Positions 27,656 to 37,894 of a stretch of DNA of 64,000 nucleotides are shown here, piece after piece; the first letter of the stretch is position 1, and every line of letters starts with the position of its first letter. Made by a program: the position numbers and the translations under genes. The notes below the pieces were generated by a model. It was given only the letters and a program-made list of their open reading frames with translations, searched no databases and was not told where the DNA came from. The DNA is from Halodesulfovibrio aestuarii DSM 17919 = ATCC 29578. GTDB lineage: Bacteria > Desulfobacterota > Desulfovibrionia > Desulfovibrionales > Desulfovibrionaceae. Location: the NCBI RefSeq assembly GCF_000384815.1, contig NZ_ARQF01000016.1:79577-143576 (forward strand), given 5' to 3'.

Positions 27656-28735
27656 TTATTTCGCGCGGGCACGAGCCTCGTCGCGTATTTCTTCTTTTGC
27701 ATCAGGCCAAAGCCATTCAGCCCAGCCCATTGGTGTTTCTCGCGTTGGAGTAACAGTAAGGATACGTTCTACTTCGTTCTCCTTACTTATAGTTACTACA
27801 CTCACTTCAATTGGAACACCAGCTTTTTTTGCTTTTGGAGAATAAGAAGCTGCCCATGCTGCTGCATCCGCAATTGCTTCTTCAGACCAAGGAGCGCCTT
27901 CAAACTGGCGGCCGATGGAGATTGGCCCCGGATAGTCCACGACTTTAAAAACGAGGTCTGTATCTAACTTTATCTTAAGAAGTGACTCGTTGTCCATCTG
28001 GTTTCTGCCGACAGCCATCCAATGTGCACCGGACCAGTACTGACGCCCTATATTTGACAACTTAAAGTCTGCAACGGATGGCGTTGGGGAAAACTTAAGG
28101 ACAGGCCAGTAACGGCGTCCGTTTTCACGCTCTGTCAGATTACAGCCGCCCCCCGGAGAAGGTATTTCTGTAAATCCATAATGTTCTGCAAGCCTTAATT
28201 GTTCCTTGCGGCCACGGCCGGATAGACCAAGCAGCTTATCACGCTGAACAAGTCCCGATTCTTCCATCGGAGTAGGACTCAGGCACAGGGCGCATAAAGG
28301 ACGAAGCAGTACGGACTGCACGTCTGCATCACGCTTAATTACATTAAGAGTATCTCTGCGCTGCGACATCGGACGCTGCCCGATAACCTCACCGGAGATA
28401 ATAAACTTGGCACCGTATTTCCCCATCAGTTCATGAGCTTTTCTGAGCATGAGGATTTTGCAGTCAACACAGGGGTTCAATGTTTTACCAAACCCGTGTA
28501 CTGGGCGTTCCACCATCATACGGACAAACTCTTCCGACACATCAACAGCGTCGATTTCCATTCCGTATAATTTTTCCCAGCGACGCACTAAGTGCGGTTT
28601 ACCAAAAAATGGGGTTACAAAATGCAACCCTTTTACCCTAAGCCCCTGATCCTGTATAACCTTTACAGCGAGCAGAGAATCCAGTCCGCCGGACAATAGT
28701 GCCACGGCGTCATATTGCTTCGTTACCTTTTCCAT
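27656..28735 (-). CDS. PP-loop ATP pyrophosphatase family protein (tRNA-thiolation-like)
   Basis: A 359-residue protein starting with an adenylation PP-loop (ALLSGGLDSLLA, about residues 11-22), as in ThiI, MnmA and related enzymes that activate substrates by adenylation. Later cysteines (NPCVDCK near 90, CALC near 148, GGGCNLTE near 198) could carry persulfide or ligate Fe-S. The C-terminal half (about 230-359) is a separate domain with GRNQMDNESL and PISIGRQ segments, as in Desulfovibrio homologues annotated as tRNA thiouridylase-like. The exact target is uncertain. The ATG start is tentative because no strong ribosome-binding site is present. Confidence 0.75.
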   Translation of the reverse strand: MEKVTKQYDAVALLSGGLDSLLAVKVIQDQGLRVKGLHFVTPFFGKPHLVRRWEKLYGMEIDAVDVSEEFVRMMVERPVHGFGKTLNPCVDCKILMLRKAHELMGKYGAKFIISGEVIGQRPMSQRRDTLNVIKRDADVQSVLLRPLCALCLSPTPMEESGLVQRDKLLGLSGRGRKEQLRLAEHYGFTEIPSPGGGCNLTERENGRRYWPVLKFSPTPSVADFKLSNIGRQYWSGAHWMAVGRNQMDNESLLKIKLDTDLVFKVVDYPGPISIGRQFEGAPWSEEAIADAAAWAASYSPKAKKAGVPIEVSVVTISKENEVERILTVTPTRETPMGWAEWLWPDAKEEIRDEARARAK

Positions 28736-28967
28736 GCACGGCAAATAAGGCTCATTACATATAAAAGCAAGACTAGTTTTCCCCTGCTGACGCTATTCTC
28801 CTGAATTCATGAATAAAGATTTTCGGGCACATTTTTTTTTGATACTCATATTTGCACGATGTACATAACTTACGTTGCACATTTTGGAGATTGCCCCTGC
28901 CTCAGCGATTTGCTATTCACGATGAACACTCCCCAAACAACACTTTCCGCACGGAGATTTTAAAACA

Positions 28968-30047
28968 ATGGCTACTAAATCTGCAATGAGCCCGGATGAC
29001 ATGCGTCGTGAGGCTCTTACTACAGCAATGAGCACTATTCAGCGAAAGTACGGACAAGGTTCCGTTATGAGGCTGAACGACGATGCACATGTCGCAATTC
29101 CTGTTATCCCTAGCGGCTCTATTTCACTTGATCTCGCGTTAGGCATCGGTGGTATTCCTAAAGGCCGTGTTACTGAAATCTACGGCCCTGAATCTTCCGG
29201 TAAAACAACTCTGGCACTGCATGCCATTGCACAGTGCCAGAAGCAGGGCGGAACTGCGGCATTTATTGATGCTGAACATGCACTTGACCCGACATATGCA
29301 CGCCGTCTTGGCGTAGATACCGAGGCACTCCTTATTTCCCAGCCGGACTACGGCGAGCAGGCTCTTGATATTGCAGATATGCTTGTTCGTTCCGGCGCTG
29401 TTGATATTATCGTTATCGACTCCGTTGCGGCTCTTATTCCGCAGGCTGAACTGGAAGGTAACATGGGCGAAACACAGGTCGGCAGTCAGGCCCGCCTTAT
29501 GTCTCATGCACTCCGTAAACTTACCGGCACCATCCATAAATCTAACGTAAGTGTTATCTTTATTAACCAGATCCGTATGAAGATTGGCACAATGGGCTAC
29601 GGTAACCCAGAAACCACCACAGGTGGTAACGCTCTTAAATTTTACTCATCTATCCGTATTGATGTGCGTCGAATCCAGTCTCTTAAAGATAAAGAAGAAG
29701 TTTTCGGCAACCGTACTCGCGCAAAAATCGTAAAAAATAAGGTTGCGCCACCTTTCCGTGAAGCTTTATTCGACATTTTATACGGAACAGGCATATCCCG
29801 CACTGGTGAATTGATCGATCTTGGTGTAGAACACGGAATAGTAGATAAAAGTGGTGCCTGGTACGCGTTTGGCTCTGAAAGATTAGGTCAGGGTAAAGAA
29901 AATGTTCGAGCCTTCCTGGGCGAAAACGACGCGATCAGAGACCAGATTGAAAAAAAATTACTTACACATCTGGGCGTAATTGAGGAAGAAGCCGTGGAAG
30001 CACAGCCGAAAGAGGCTGCTGCCCCTAAAAAATCTTCCAAGCAATAG
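28968..30047 (+). CDS. recA: Recombinase A
   Basis: A 359-residue recombinase for homologous strand exchange and SOS induction. Walker [10 protein letters not shown], Walker [13 protein letters not shown], loop-2 [10 protein letters not shown], and the family sequence [10 protein letters not shown] with DVRRI after it are intact. The C-terminal tail is alanine- and lysine-rich. GGAG sits 12 bases before the ATG. About 230 bases separate it from the divergent PP-loop gene. No LexA box of a known deltaproteobacterial type was recognised there, though lineage-specific SOS boxes vary widely. A terminator separates it from alaS. Confidence 0.97.
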   Translation: MATKSAMSPDDMRREALTTAMSTIQRKYGQGSVMRLNDDAHVAIPVIPSGSISLDLALGIGGIPKGRVTEIYGPESSGKTTLALHAIAQCQKQGGTAAFIDAEHALDPTYARRLGVDTEALLISQPDYGEQALDIADMLVRSGAVDIIVIDSVAALIPQAELEGNMGETQVGSQARLMSHALRKLTGTIHKSNVSVIFINQIRMKIGTMGYGNPETTTGGNALKFYSSIRIDVRRIQSLKDKEEVFGNRTRAKIVKNKVAPPFREALFDILYGTGISRTGELIDLGVEHGIVDKSGAWYAFGSERLGQGKENVRAFLGENDAIRDQIEKKLLTHLGVIEEEAVEAQPKEAAAPKKSSKQ

Positions 30048-30074
30048 CACCGCTTCTCATATTCGAGAATAAAG

Positions 30075-30110
30075 TACGCCGCCCTGAAATCAGGGCGGCG
30101 TTTCTTTTAA
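30075..30110 (+). terminator. Intrinsic terminator after recA
   Basis: A perfect CGCCGCCCTGA/TCAGGGCGGCG stem with a tiny loop followed by TTTCTTTT. It separates recA from alaS. Confidence 0.9.
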
Positions 30111-30148
30111 CAATAAGCCGTTAATGTTTTTCTAAGGGAGACAACGCT

Positions 30149-32794
30149 GTGATTACCGCAAACGAAATTCGGGAAAAGTTTCTCAAATTTTTCGAGGAAA
30201 GAGGACATGAAATTGTATCTTCTTCATCTCTCATTCCTGCCGATGACCCTACTCTGCTCTTCACCAACGCAGGCATGGTTCAGTTTAAAAAAACATTCCT
30301 CGGTCAGGAAAAACGAGCATATGTACGCGCCACCACCTCCCAGAAGTGCCTGCGCGTAGGCGGCAAACACAACGACCTTGAAAACGTTGGCCGTACCGCA
30401 CGCCACCACACATTCTTTGAAATGCTCGGCAACTTCAGCTTTGGCGATTACTTCAAAAAAGATGCTATCCGCTACGCATGGGAATTTATTACCGAAGAAC
30501 TCGGCCTTCCAAAAGACAAGCTTTACATCACTATCTACAACGATGATGACGAAGCAAAAGAATTATGGATGTCCGAAGCAGGCGTGCCGGAAGAAAGAAT
30601 TTTCCGTCTCGGTGAAAAGGACAACTTCTGGTCTATGGGTGACACCGGCCCTTGCGGTCCGTGTACCGAAATCCATATAGATCAGGGTGAACACATGACC
30701 TGCGGCCCTGACTGCGGCATCGGCAAATGTGATTGCGACCGTTTCCTCGAAATCTGGAACCTCGTATTCATGCAGTTCAATCAGGATGAACAAGGCGTTC
30801 GCACCCCGCTTCCTAAACCGAATATCGATACAGGAATGGGCCTTGAACGTATCGCAGCAGTCTGTCAGGGCGTATACTCCAACTACGATACAGACCTTTT
30901 CCTCGAATTTATCAACTTTACTGCCGACCTTGCAGGTGTAACCTACAAGAAAGACGGTGATGACGTAGACACTGCTCTTCGCGTTATTGCTGACCACAGT
31001 CGTGCAATCGCATTCATGATCAGCGACGGCATTCTTCCTTCCAACGAAGGCCGCGGATACGTCCTGCGTCGTCTTATCCGCCGTGCGTACCGCTTTGGTC
31101 GCCTGATGGGTCTCTCCGGATGCTACATCCACAAATCCGTTGCCAAGGTAGTGGAAGTTATGGGCGACCAATACCCAGAACTTCGCGAAAACGCAGATTT
31201 TATGGATCGCGTTGTTGTTATGGAAGAAGAAGGCTTCAACAAAACGTTGGATAAAGGTCTTGCTCTTCTGGAAGACGAACTCCTCGCTGTTGAAAACACT
31301 TCCGATAAAACGCTTAAAGGCGAAACAGTATTTAAGCTGTATGACACCTTCGGCTTCCCTATCGATATCGTCAACGACATCGCTGAAAAACGCGGTATTG
31401 CTGTTGATGAAGAAGGCTTCAATGAGTTCATGGCTGAGCAAAAAAAACGTGCAAAAGCTGCATGGAAAGGCGCTGCAGGTGATACACTTTCCGCTCGCTT
31501 CCAGTCTCTTCTCGAAGAAGGACTTCGTAGCGAATTTGTAGGCTACAACACCCTCGGCACAGAAAGCCGTGTTGCAGTCCTCATGAACGAAGAAGCTGAA
31601 AAAGTGGATTCCCTTACTGCTGGCCAGAAAGGCTACATTGTAACTGGTAAAACACCATTCTACGGAGAATCCGGCGGTCAGTCCGGAGACCACGGAATAA
31701 TCTCTGCTGATTCCGGTAAAGCTGCGGTTCTGGATACTCTGAAACCGAACACTGAACTTACCGTGCATCATATTCAAATTTCTGAAGGCACCATCCGTAA
31801 TGAACAGGCTGTGAACATGCAGGTAAGCGAAAAACTTCGCCTTGCTTCTGCGCGTAACCACACCTGTACTCACCTGCTCCACGCTGCACTCCGCCGCGTA
31901 CTCGGTGACCACGTAAAACAGTCCGGTTCTCTGGTAACTCCAGACCGTCTGCGTTTCGACTTCACCCACATCGCAGCTATTACTCCGGAAGAAATTAAAG
32001 CGATTGAGCTGGATGTTAACGCTGCAATTATGGCAAATATTCCTCTCGATGTTGCTGAAATGGAATACGATAAGGCTGTTGAAAAAGGCGCAATGGCTCT
32101 CTTCGGTGAGAAATATGCCAATCAGGTCCGCGTTGTTGCTATCGGTGACAACTCTGTTGAACTTTGTGGCGGTACTCACCTTTCTGCAACAGGTCAGGCC
32201 GGCTCCTTCTTCATTCTTTCCGATAGCGGCGTTGCAGCCGGTATCCGTCGTATTGAAGCAGCAACCGGCTTTAACGCACTCAACCTCTCCCTTGCCAACC
32301 GTGAAGAACTGCAGGAAATTGCAGGTCTTGTTAAAGGTAAAGCGGGAGACGTTGTCAACCGCGTTAAAGGCTTGCAGCAAGAAAATCGCTCATTGCGCAA
32401 GGACATGGAAAAGCTTGCAGCAAAAGCAGCGTCCAGCCAGGGTGGCGACCTCATGTCCAACGTTACCGACGTTGACGGTGTAAAAGTTCTCGCAGCCCGT
32501 GTGGACGTTCCTAACGTAAAAGCACTGCGTGATATTATGGACGACATCCGTTCCAAACTCGGTTCCGGCATCGCTTGCCTTGCCAGTGCTGACAGTGAAG
32601 GCAAGGTAACCCTGCTTGTAGCTGTGACAAAGGATCTCAACGAAAAATTCAAAGCAGGTCAGCTCATCGGTCAAATTGCCGGTGAAGTTGGCGGTAAAGG
32701 CGGCGGCCGCCCTGACATGGCTCAGGCTGGCGGTAACAATGCTGACGGTATCAGCGCTGCCTTTGACAAGCTCAAAGATCTCATTAAAGGCTAA
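30149..32794 (+). CDS. alaS: Alanyl-tRNA synthetase
   Basis: An 881-residue class II synthetase charging tRNA-Ala. The catalytic domain shows [14 protein letters not shown] and the class II motif 2 region [17 protein letters not shown]. The editing domain has HTCTHLLH and CGGTHLS zinc/hydrolysis motifs, and the C-Ala domain ends with [12 protein letters not shown]. Full length for the family. It starts at GTG with AAGGGAG upstream. A strong terminator follows. RecA-AlaS adjacency is common in bacteria, but here a terminator intervenes. Confidence 0.97.
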   Translation: MITANEIREKFLKFFEERGHEIVSSSSLIPADDPTLLFTNAGMVQFKKTFLGQEKRAYVRATTSQKCLRVGGKHNDLENVGRTARHHTFFEMLGNFSFGDYFKKDAIRYAWEFITEELGLPKDKLYITIYNDDDEAKELWMSEAGVPEERIFRLGEKDNFWSMGDTGPCGPCTEIHIDQGEHMTCGPDCGIGKCDCDRFLEIWNLVFMQFNQDEQGVRTPLPKPNIDTGMGLERIAAVCQGVYSNYDTDLFLEFINFTADLAGVTYKKDGDDVDTALRVIADHSRAIAFMISDGILPSNEGRGYVLRRLIRRAYRFGRLMGLSGCYIHKSVAKVVEVMGDQYPELRENADFMDRVVVMEEEGFNKTLDKGLALLEDELLAVENTSDKTLKGETVFKLYDTFGFPIDIVNDIAEKRGIAVDEEGFNEFMAEQKKRAKAAWKGAAGDTLSARFQSLLEEGLRSEFVGYNTLGTESRVAVLMNEEAEKVDSLTAGQKGYIVTGKTPFYGESGGQSGDHGIISADSGKAAVLDTLKPNTELTVHHIQISEGTIRNEQAVNMQVSEKLRLASARNHTCTHLLHAALRRVLGDHVKQSGSLVTPDRLRFDFTHIAAITPEEIKAIELDVNAAIMANIPLDVAEMEYDKAVEKGAMALFGEKYANQVRVVAIGDNSVELCGGTHLSATGQAGSFFILSDSGVAAGIRRIEAATGFNALNLSLANREELQEIAGLVKGKAGDVVNRVKGLQQENRSLRKDMEKLAAKAASSQGGDLMSNVTDVDGVKVLAARVDVPNVKALRDIMDDIRSKLGSGIACLASADSEGKVTLLVAVTKDLNEKFKAGQLIGQIAGEVGGKGGGRPDMAQAGGNNADGISAAFDKLKDLIKG

Positions 32795-32814
32795 TCTGCT
32801 CTATTCCTTAATAC

Positions 32815-32848
32815 AAAGCCCATGCACTACCGTGCATGGGCTTTTTTG
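32815..32848 (+). terminator. Intrinsic terminator after alaS
   Basis: An AAGCCCATGCAC/GTGCATGGGCTT stem with a 4-base loop, then T6. Confidence 0.92.
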
Positions 32849-32860
32849 TTATGCAACATA

Positions 32861-32897
32861 CAAAACGGGCTTAAGAATATCTCAAGCCCGTTTTTCC
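32861..32897. terminator. Second, bidirectional terminator in the alaS/NTF2-like interval
   Basis: An AAACGGGCTT/AAGCCCGTTT stem (extended by partial pairing of the loop) with T-runs in both orientations. It can terminate the minus-strand NTF2-like gene whose stop is at 32923. Confidence 0.8.
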
Positions 32898-32922
32898 ATA
32901 TACGCTGTGCCAGTCGGCTAAA

Positions 32923-33390
32923 TTACAAGACATTAGATCCGCCATTTTGGTGATCTATAGAAAACAACCACGTCCCGTCTGCCTGTTTCTCCAAGACTTC
33001 TATACCGCTACTGACGACTTCTTCTATCTTACCGTCAGGCGTTTTATACACAGAACGGTATTTTGATCTAAACAAAACGGTGTTCTCAGCTTCAACCTGA
33101 TATACGGTTTCAATATTAAGCGTTTCCACCATATCCACCATTATGGAAAATACTCTGCGAAGACTGCTCTGACCGCTTACTTCCAGCTTTCCATCCCTCA
33201 ACACCATTACCGCATCATCTGTATACATCGAGCATAATTGATCAATATTTTTCTCATTCATCGCCTTAACAAATAGCGCATGTGCCATATCCGGATCAGT
33301 AATTTTCTCCAACGGAATCTCAGCATGTTCTGCAAAAGCACCCACAGGTAAAAACATACACATGATGAGGAAGCTGATTAGTTTTTTCAT
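32923..33390 (-). CDS. Exported SnoaL/NTF2-like fold protein
   Basis: A 155-residue protein with a signal peptide (MKKLISFLIMCMF through GAFA-EH) and a mature domain resembling the DUF4440/SnoaL-like NTF2 fold: a helix with HALFVKAMNEKNIDQLCSMY, then VMVLRDGKLEVSG and a C-terminal LFSIDHQN strand. Such domains bind small hydrophobic ligands or act as immunity-type or isomerase folds; nothing here fixes a reaction. It is a single gene flanked by terminators, exported to the periplasm. Confidence 0.75.
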   Translation of the reverse strand: MKKLISFLIMCMFLPVGAFAEHAEIPLEKITDPDMAHALFVKAMNEKNIDQLCSMYTDDAVMVLRDGKLEVSGQSSLRRVFSIMVDMVETLNIETVYQVEAENTVLFRSKYRSVYKTPDGKIEEVVSSGIEVLEKQADGTWLFSIDHQNGGSNVL

Positions 33391-33510
33391 ACTATCTCCA
33401 TACTCAATTATTACGGGAAGCTATCATGATTTTTTAATTCTATGATACAGCCTCCTCCTATACATGTAAGCACGCAATTATTTCATATGGCTTATCATAC
33501 TTCTCAATAA

Positions 33511-33547
33511 AAAAAGGCTCGCAACGGATGTTGCGAGCCTTTTTACG
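33511..33547 (-). terminator. Intrinsic terminator after the dicarboxylate/glutamate symporter
   Basis: An AAAGGCTCGCAAC/GTTGCGAGCCTTT stem, with A6 on the left serving as the T-run of the minus-strand transcript. It is 17 bases beyond the symporter stop. Confidence 0.88.
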
Positions 33548-33563
33548 TACGGTATAAAAAAAA

Positions 33564-34766
33564 CTACGAAGCGTTATAAACTTCTTCGTCGAGTTCTTTC
33601 TCAGTGCGGGAAACGAGAACAGCAGTCATTGCGTCACCGGAAATGTTAACAGTAGTACGAGCCATATCAAGGATACGGTCGATACCGGCAATGAGCGCGA
33701 TTCCTTCCATAGGCAGACCTACAGAAGAAAGAATAAGGGAAAGCATAATAAGACCTGCCCCCGGAACACCGGCGGTACCGATAGAAGCGAGAGTACCCGT
33801 CAACATAATGGTCGCAATGTTGCCCATGGTAAGGTCGACATTGTATGCCTGTGCAATAAAGAGAGCACATACGCCCTGATAAATTGCAGTTCCATCCATA
33901 TTAATGGTGGCACCAAGCGGAAGCACAAAGCTGGAAATGGAAGAAGAAACGCCGAGGTTTTTCTCCGTACAACGAATAGTAGCAGGAAGAGTACCGGCAC
34001 TGGATGTTGTAGAGAATGCCACCATCTGCGCATCAAGGATACCGCGGAAGAACTTTATTGGGTTCAACCGGCCAAACATTGTGATGTAGCCGCCGTAAGT
34101 CAGAAGGATATGTAGAATTGCACCGACATAGACTGCACAGATAATTTTTGCGAGAGGCAGAAGAGCATCCAGTCCGTACTGAGCAACAACTTTTGCGATA
34201 AGAGCAGCAACACCGTATGGAGCACATGCCATGACAATGGAAGTCATGGTATACATTACTTCTGCAAGAGATTCGAAGAAGGTCTTAACAGGAGCACCTT
34301 TTTCGCCGGCAAAGTTAATAGAAAGGCCAATAAAGATTGCAAAGACAATGATCTGCAGGATGTTCCCTTTTACCATTGCATCAATCGGATTTTTAGGAAT
34401 AAGGCCTGTTAACGTGCTGGAAAGGGAAGGAGCTTCTTTAGCAACCTGTTCCCCTGCCGCAGCAAGGTTCATACCTGCGCCCGGCTGGAGCAGTTCACCA
34501 ATAATGAGACCGATAGAAATAGCGACCAGAGTGGTGGTGAGGTAAATGCCTATAGTTTTAAAGCTGATACGGCCAAGCTTTTTCACATCGTCCATGCTGG
34601 TCATACCAGTAACAAGAGATGCAAATACCAATGGAACGATGAGCATTTTGATAGCATTAATAAACAAAGTCCCTACAGGGGCAATGTATGGTACAAATGC
34701 CGGTACAAGCGCACCGATAACCACACCCACAACCATACCGATGAGGATTTGAGTCCACAACTTCAT
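33564..34766 (-). CDS. Dicarboxylate/amino acid:cation symporter (DAACS, GltP/DctA family)
   Basis: A 400-residue secondary transporter of the glutamate-transporter fold. The serine-rich hairpin and NMDGT region are visible (STTSSAGTLPATIRC, TINMDGTAIYQGV), with the late PGAGLIML and DRILDMARTTVNISGDA segments that bind Na+ and substrate. The ATG at 34766 was selected because AAAGGAG precedes it at normal spacing; an upstream in-frame TTG would add 14 residues spanning the ribosome-binding site. Likely substrates are glutamate, aspartate or C4-dicarboxylates, not distinguishable here. It has a long leader with an inverted repeat. Confidence 0.9.
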   Translation of the reverse strand: MKLWTQILIGMVVGVVIGALVPAFVPYIAPVGTLFINAIKMLIVPLVFASLVTGMTSMDDVKKLGRISFKTIGIYLTTTLVAISIGLIIGELLQPGAGMNLAAAGEQVAKEAPSLSSTLTGLIPKNPIDAMVKGNILQIIVFAIFIGLSINFAGEKGAPVKTFFESLAEVMYTMTSIVMACAPYGVAALIAKVVAQYGLDALLPLAKIICAVYVGAILHILLTYGGYITMFGRLNPIKFFRGILDAQMVAFSTTSSAGTLPATIRCTEKNLGVSSSISSFVLPLGATINMDGTAIYQGVCALFIAQAYNVDLTMGNIATIMLTGTLASIGTAGVPGAGLIMLSLILSSVGLPMEGIALIAGIDRILDMARTTVNISGDAMTAVLVSRTEKELDEEVYNAS

Positions 34767-35278
34767 TAAGAGATCTCCTTTACTTGCCGATGCAGCAGCA
34801 TCAGACAAAATTCATACAAAACAGCAGATTACGGTTTTACAACGACATCTGGCACGCAGACTTCACCCTCCTCTCTGGTAATACAGTCTGCACGTCGCAA
34901 CCGTCTTTATGCCCCCCCGATAGGTAAGTTAGGCACTTACTAAGAAGGTACATTTTTGAATAAATTCCACGATCATATTCATTCAAAATGAGTCTTTCAC
35001 ACTGCTATCCAAGCAACAAAAAAGGCAGATTTAAGACTGCCATGCGTAACTTGAAGTAGACAAAATTTTATAGTCCTAACGCTGAAAGCTTAGCGTGAAT
35101 ATCGCACCTTTGCTTTTTCGTCAAACAACGCTAACTATCTATTATTACAAATAAACACACTGTACCCTTTTTCTCCTATTTTAGTTTGACTTTCATAGTA
35201 AAATTTATTTTTTAACATTTTCGTCATGCAATAACACATTATTCTACATAAAAACTTTCTTTATTTTCAGCATAGTAC
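34767..35278. other. Long leader and non-coding region upstream of the symporter
   Basis: About 500 very AT-rich bases between the symporter start and the phoU terminator. It must carry the symporter promoter, and a 7-bp inverted repeat lies in the leader (separate entry). No small gene with a ribosome-binding site was seen. Confidence 0.45.
34856..34891 (-). promoter_or_regulatory. Inverted repeat in the symporter leader
   Basis: GCAGACT and AGTCTGC are a perfect 7-bp inverted repeat with 22 bases between, extendable to about 10 bp with G-U pairs. The loop on the minus strand contains an AGGAGGGTGA element. It could be a leader hairpin of the symporter mRNA; regulation is inferred only. Confidence 0.25.
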
Positions 35279-35317
35279 ATAAAAAACCTCTGTACAAATT
35301 TTTTGTACAGAGGCTTC
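35279..35317 (-). terminator. Intrinsic terminator after phoU
   Basis: A CCTCTGTACAAA/TTTGTACAGAGG stem followed on the minus strand by T6, about 155 bases beyond the phoU stop. The stem is long but less GC-rich than the others. Confidence 0.8.
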
Positions 35318-35471
35318 ATTCGACAATAACGTTTTTTTGCTATTTATGTAAAAAAAACAAAAGAAGCGGAAGCTCACATCTAGGAAAAAAACATGGAAGA
35401 AATTTTACCTTTTTTGGGAAATATCCGACTGCCTAAAATCGACACACCAGACAGAGATTCTTTACCATGTT

Positions 35472-36146
35472 CTACAACCTGTCGTGCTGACTACAAACCT
35501 TGTGTTTGATGCTTTCGCCTTCGACAATAAAGACGACGGCTTCACCAATATTAGTGGCAAGATCGCCTACCCGCTCGAGGCTCCGGGAAGACAGAATTGC
35601 AGCCACAGCACGCTTAACAGCGGGGGATTCATACCCCATATAGTTAACCAACTCTTTAATCACTTCTACATCAAGCTCGTCACACTCTTCATCCATGCGG
35701 CACACTTCGCGGGCAAGCAGAGAATCTCCTTCACGCAGAGCCACAATAGATGTTTTCAACATATCCAGTGCAACATTGCAAAGCTCTTCCAAATTTTGTT
35801 CAAAAGGCAATGCAGGCCTGGACGACAGATATTTAGCCTGTCTTGCGATATTTACTGCCTGATCGCCGATCCGCTCCAGATTCACGGCCACACGCATCAT
35901 TCCCACAATGGAACGAAGATCAACAGCGACTGGTGTATCAAGAGCCAGAAGACGCAAAGACATCTCATCAACTTCACATTCGATCTCATCAATGAGTCTA
36001 TCATCTTTGATGACACGTTCTGCCAGCTCAACATCTCTCTGTAAAAGTGCCACAGTGGCAAATTCAACAGCATGCTGCGCCCGTGCTGCCATCTCAAGTA
36101 ATTTAGCCCGTAAAGCATCCAGCTTCACATGAAATTTAGTCTCCAT
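35472..36146 (-). CDS. phoU: Phosphate signalling protein PhoU
   Basis: A 224-residue, all-helical two-repeat PhoU protein that links the Pst transporter to the PhoR/PhoB system and dampens signalling when phosphate is plentiful. The family metal-binding motifs are present in both halves (NLERIGDQAVNI near 90-101 and SLERVGDLATNIGE in the second half). It follows pstB by about 60 bases with a GGAGAG ribosome-binding site, so the order is phoB-pstB-phoU on one strand. Confidence 0.94.
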   Translation of the reverse strand: METKFHVKLDALRAKLLEMAARAQHAVEFATVALLQRDVELAERVIKDDRLIDEIECEVDEMSLRLLALDTPVAVDLRSIVGMMRVAVNLERIGDQAVNIARQAKYLSSRPALPFEQNLEELCNVALDMLKTSIVALREGDSLLAREVCRMDEECDELDVEVIKELVNYMGYESPAVKRAVAAILSSRSLERVGDLATNIGEAVVFIVEGESIKHKVCSQHDRL

Positions 36147-36206
36147 GTATTCTCTCCAAAAACGTTGTCGTATATAATTCGGCGGGTATTATGACTACAG
36201 AACTTG

Positions 36207-36956
36207 TTAACCGAACCTGCCGGTAATGTAATCTTCTGTCTGCTTTTGCGAAGGTCTCGTAAACAGTACTTCCGTTTCACCATGCTCAATGAGTTTCCCC
36301 ATGTAGAAGAAAGCGGTATTATCAGAAACACGCGCAGCCTGTTGCATGCTGTGTGTAACAATAATGATAGTATACTGTTTTTTAAGCTCAAAAATAAGCT
36401 CTTCAATTTTCTGTGTGGCAATAGGATCGAGTGCTGACGCCGGCTCATCCATAAGAAGCACCTCAGGCTCAACTGCCAACGCACGGGCTATACAAAGACG
36501 CTGCTGCTGACCTCCGGAAAGTCCTAATGCTGAAGTATCCAGACGATCTTTTACCTCATCCCACAAAGCCGCGTTTCTAAGACTTTCCTCTACCTTTGCA
36601 GCAATAAATGAAGCGTCCTTAATGCCGTTAACCCGCAATCCGTAAGCAACATTTTCAAAAATTGTCTTAGGAAACGGATTCGGTTTTTGAAAAACCATTC
36701 CAACACGGCGGCGCAGTTCTACCACATCAAGTTTGGGATTATAAATATCTGTCCCTTCAAGAACGATTTCCCCTTCCACACGCGCCACAGGAATAAGGTC
36801 GTTCATACGGTTCAGACAGCGTAAAAAGGTAGATTTGCCACAGCCGGATGGACCGATAAGTGCCGTTACCTGATTCTGTTCAAACTCAAGGTTAATATTT
36901 TCCAATGCCTGAAAATCACCGTAGTAGAAATTCAGCCCCTTGGCATACATTTTCAT
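36207..36956 (-). CDS. pstB: Phosphate ABC transporter ATPase PstB
   Basis: A 249-residue cytoplasmic ATPase energising high-affinity phosphate import. Walker [10 protein letters not shown], signature [16 protein letters not shown], Walker [14 protein letters not shown] and the switch histidine ([10 protein letters not shown]) are intact, and the NRMNDLIP segment is typical of PstB. Odd feature: no pstS, pstC or pstA lies in the window, so the permease must be encoded elsewhere. GGAG precedes the ATG. Confidence 0.94.
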   Translation of the reverse strand: MKMYAKGLNFYYGDFQALENINLEFEQNQVTALIGPSGCGKSTFLRCLNRMNDLIPVARVEGEIVLEGTDIYNPKLDVVELRRRVGMVFQKPNPFPKTIFENVAYGLRVNGIKDASFIAAKVEESLRNAALWDEVKDRLDTSALGLSGGQQQRLCIARALAVEPEVLLMDEPASALDPIATQKIEELIFELKKQYTIIIVTHSMQQAARVSDNTAFFYMGKLIEHGETEVLFTRPSQKQTEDYITGRFG

Positions 36957-37014
36957 ATTGATTTACTCCACCATTGCTACAATCATCCCCCAATGCAGTA
37001 TGCACCAGTGGATG

Positions 37015-37701
37015 CTATTCTTTAAATCTATATCCGACACCACGCATTGTTTCGATATACTTTGCGTAGTCTCCAATTTTTTGGCGTAACCTACGTACAT
37101 GTGTATCTACTGTTCGAGCATATCCTTCAAATTCGTATCCCCAGACAGTATTTAACAATTGATCACGTGTACGGACACGACCTTTATTCTTAAGCAGTTC
37201 TGCGAGTAGCTTAAATTCAGTTGCTGTCAGCAGCACTTCTTCACCGTCTATAAGAACCTTATACGCATCCATATCCACAACAAGACCGTCCATTTTAAGA
37301 CTTGTTGCTTTAGCTGCCGGTTCAACCGGAGCATTACGTTTGAGTACGGCACGCACGCGCAAAACCAGTTCACGCGGGCTGAACGGCTTAACCACATAGT
37401 CATCTGCACCGAGTTCCAACCCGACAACACGGTCTACTTCTTCACCACGGGCAGTGAGCATTATTACCGGAATAGACTCTGTTTCGGCCTTGCGTTTAAG
37501 CATCTTGCAGATATCCAGTCCACTTATGGAAGGCAGCATAATATCCAGAATTACGACGTCCGGAATTTCTGCAATGGCAGCATCCAGCCCTTCCTGACCA
37601 TCTGCGCGGGTAATTACATCAAACCCTGCCGCCTCAAATGTAAATGTAAGCAGCTGCCTAATGTCTTCATCATCTTCAACAAGCAATATAGTATTGGCCA
37701 T
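37015..37701 (-). CDS. phoB: PhoB-like OmpR-family response regulator
   Basis: A 228-residue regulator with a REC domain (LLVEDDEDI, phospho-acceptor D53 in VILDIMLP, K103 region VKPFSPREL) and a C-terminal winged-helix DNA-binding domain (LLAELLKNKGRVRTRDQLL, then RTVDTHVRRLRQKIG). With pstB and phoU downstream it most likely controls the phosphate-starvation response. No phoR kinase gene is adjacent. A GGAGG site precedes the ATG. A direct repeat upstream may be its own operator. Confidence 0.9.
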   Translation of the reverse strand: MANTILLVEDDEDIRQLLTFTFEAAGFDVITRADGQEGLDAAIAEIPDVVILDIMLPSISGLDICKMLKRKAETESIPVIMLTARGEEVDRVVGLELGADDYVVKPFSPRELVLRVRAVLKRNAPVEPAAKATSLKMDGLVVDMDAYKVLIDGEEVLLTATEFKLLAELLKNKGRVRTRDQLLNTVWGYEFEGYARTVDTHVRRLRQKIGDYAKYIETMRGVGYRFKE

Positions 37702-37724
37702 CAGTTTCCTCCAACTCGCATGAC

Positions 37725-37772
37725 GGTTACATCAGTAATTCATTACAACCTAATGGAGACATGGTTACATCA
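37725..37772 (-). promoter_or_regulatory. Direct repeat upstream of phoB (candidate PhoB operator)
   Basis: TGATGTAACC occurs twice on the minus strand (37763-37772 and 37725-37734), 38 bases apart, in the phoB promoter region. TGTCATA precedes the upstream copy, together resembling the direct-repeat organisation of Pho boxes. The repeats are seen directly; binding by PhoB is inferred. Confidence 0.4.
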
Positions 37773-37833
37773 ATATGACAAAATGTATTATTTATGAACA
37801 ATGGTGTGCAATCATAGCTTTTTTGTTTCAAAA

Positions 37834-37876
37834 AAACAAAAAAGGCCGAAATCAAACGATTTCGACCTTTTTTGCA
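37834..37876 (-). terminator. Intrinsic terminator after the RNase D-like gene
   Basis: An AAAAGGcCGAAATC/GATTTCGaCCTTTT stem with A/T runs. It lies about 20 bases beyond the stop of the exonuclease gene on the minus strand. Confidence 0.82.
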
Positions 37877-37894
37877 TTGCTGAAACGCAGTGCA

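Noticed and set aside
27537..27845. A plus-strand frame of 102 codons overlapping the 3' end of the PP-loop gene.
   Set aside because: Two thirds are antisense to a well-supported gene and AAAGGA is only one base from the ATG, too close to act as a ribosome-binding site.
28736..28967. An SOS/LexA box upstream of recA.
   Set aside because: No palindrome matching known LexA motifs (E. coli, Bacillus, Geobacter, Myxococcus or Bdellovibrio types) could be seen.
30563..32380. A 605-codon open frame antisense to alaS.
   Set aside because: It lies entirely within a strongly conserved synthetase gene and has no ribosome-binding site; codon bias of alaS creates the open frame.
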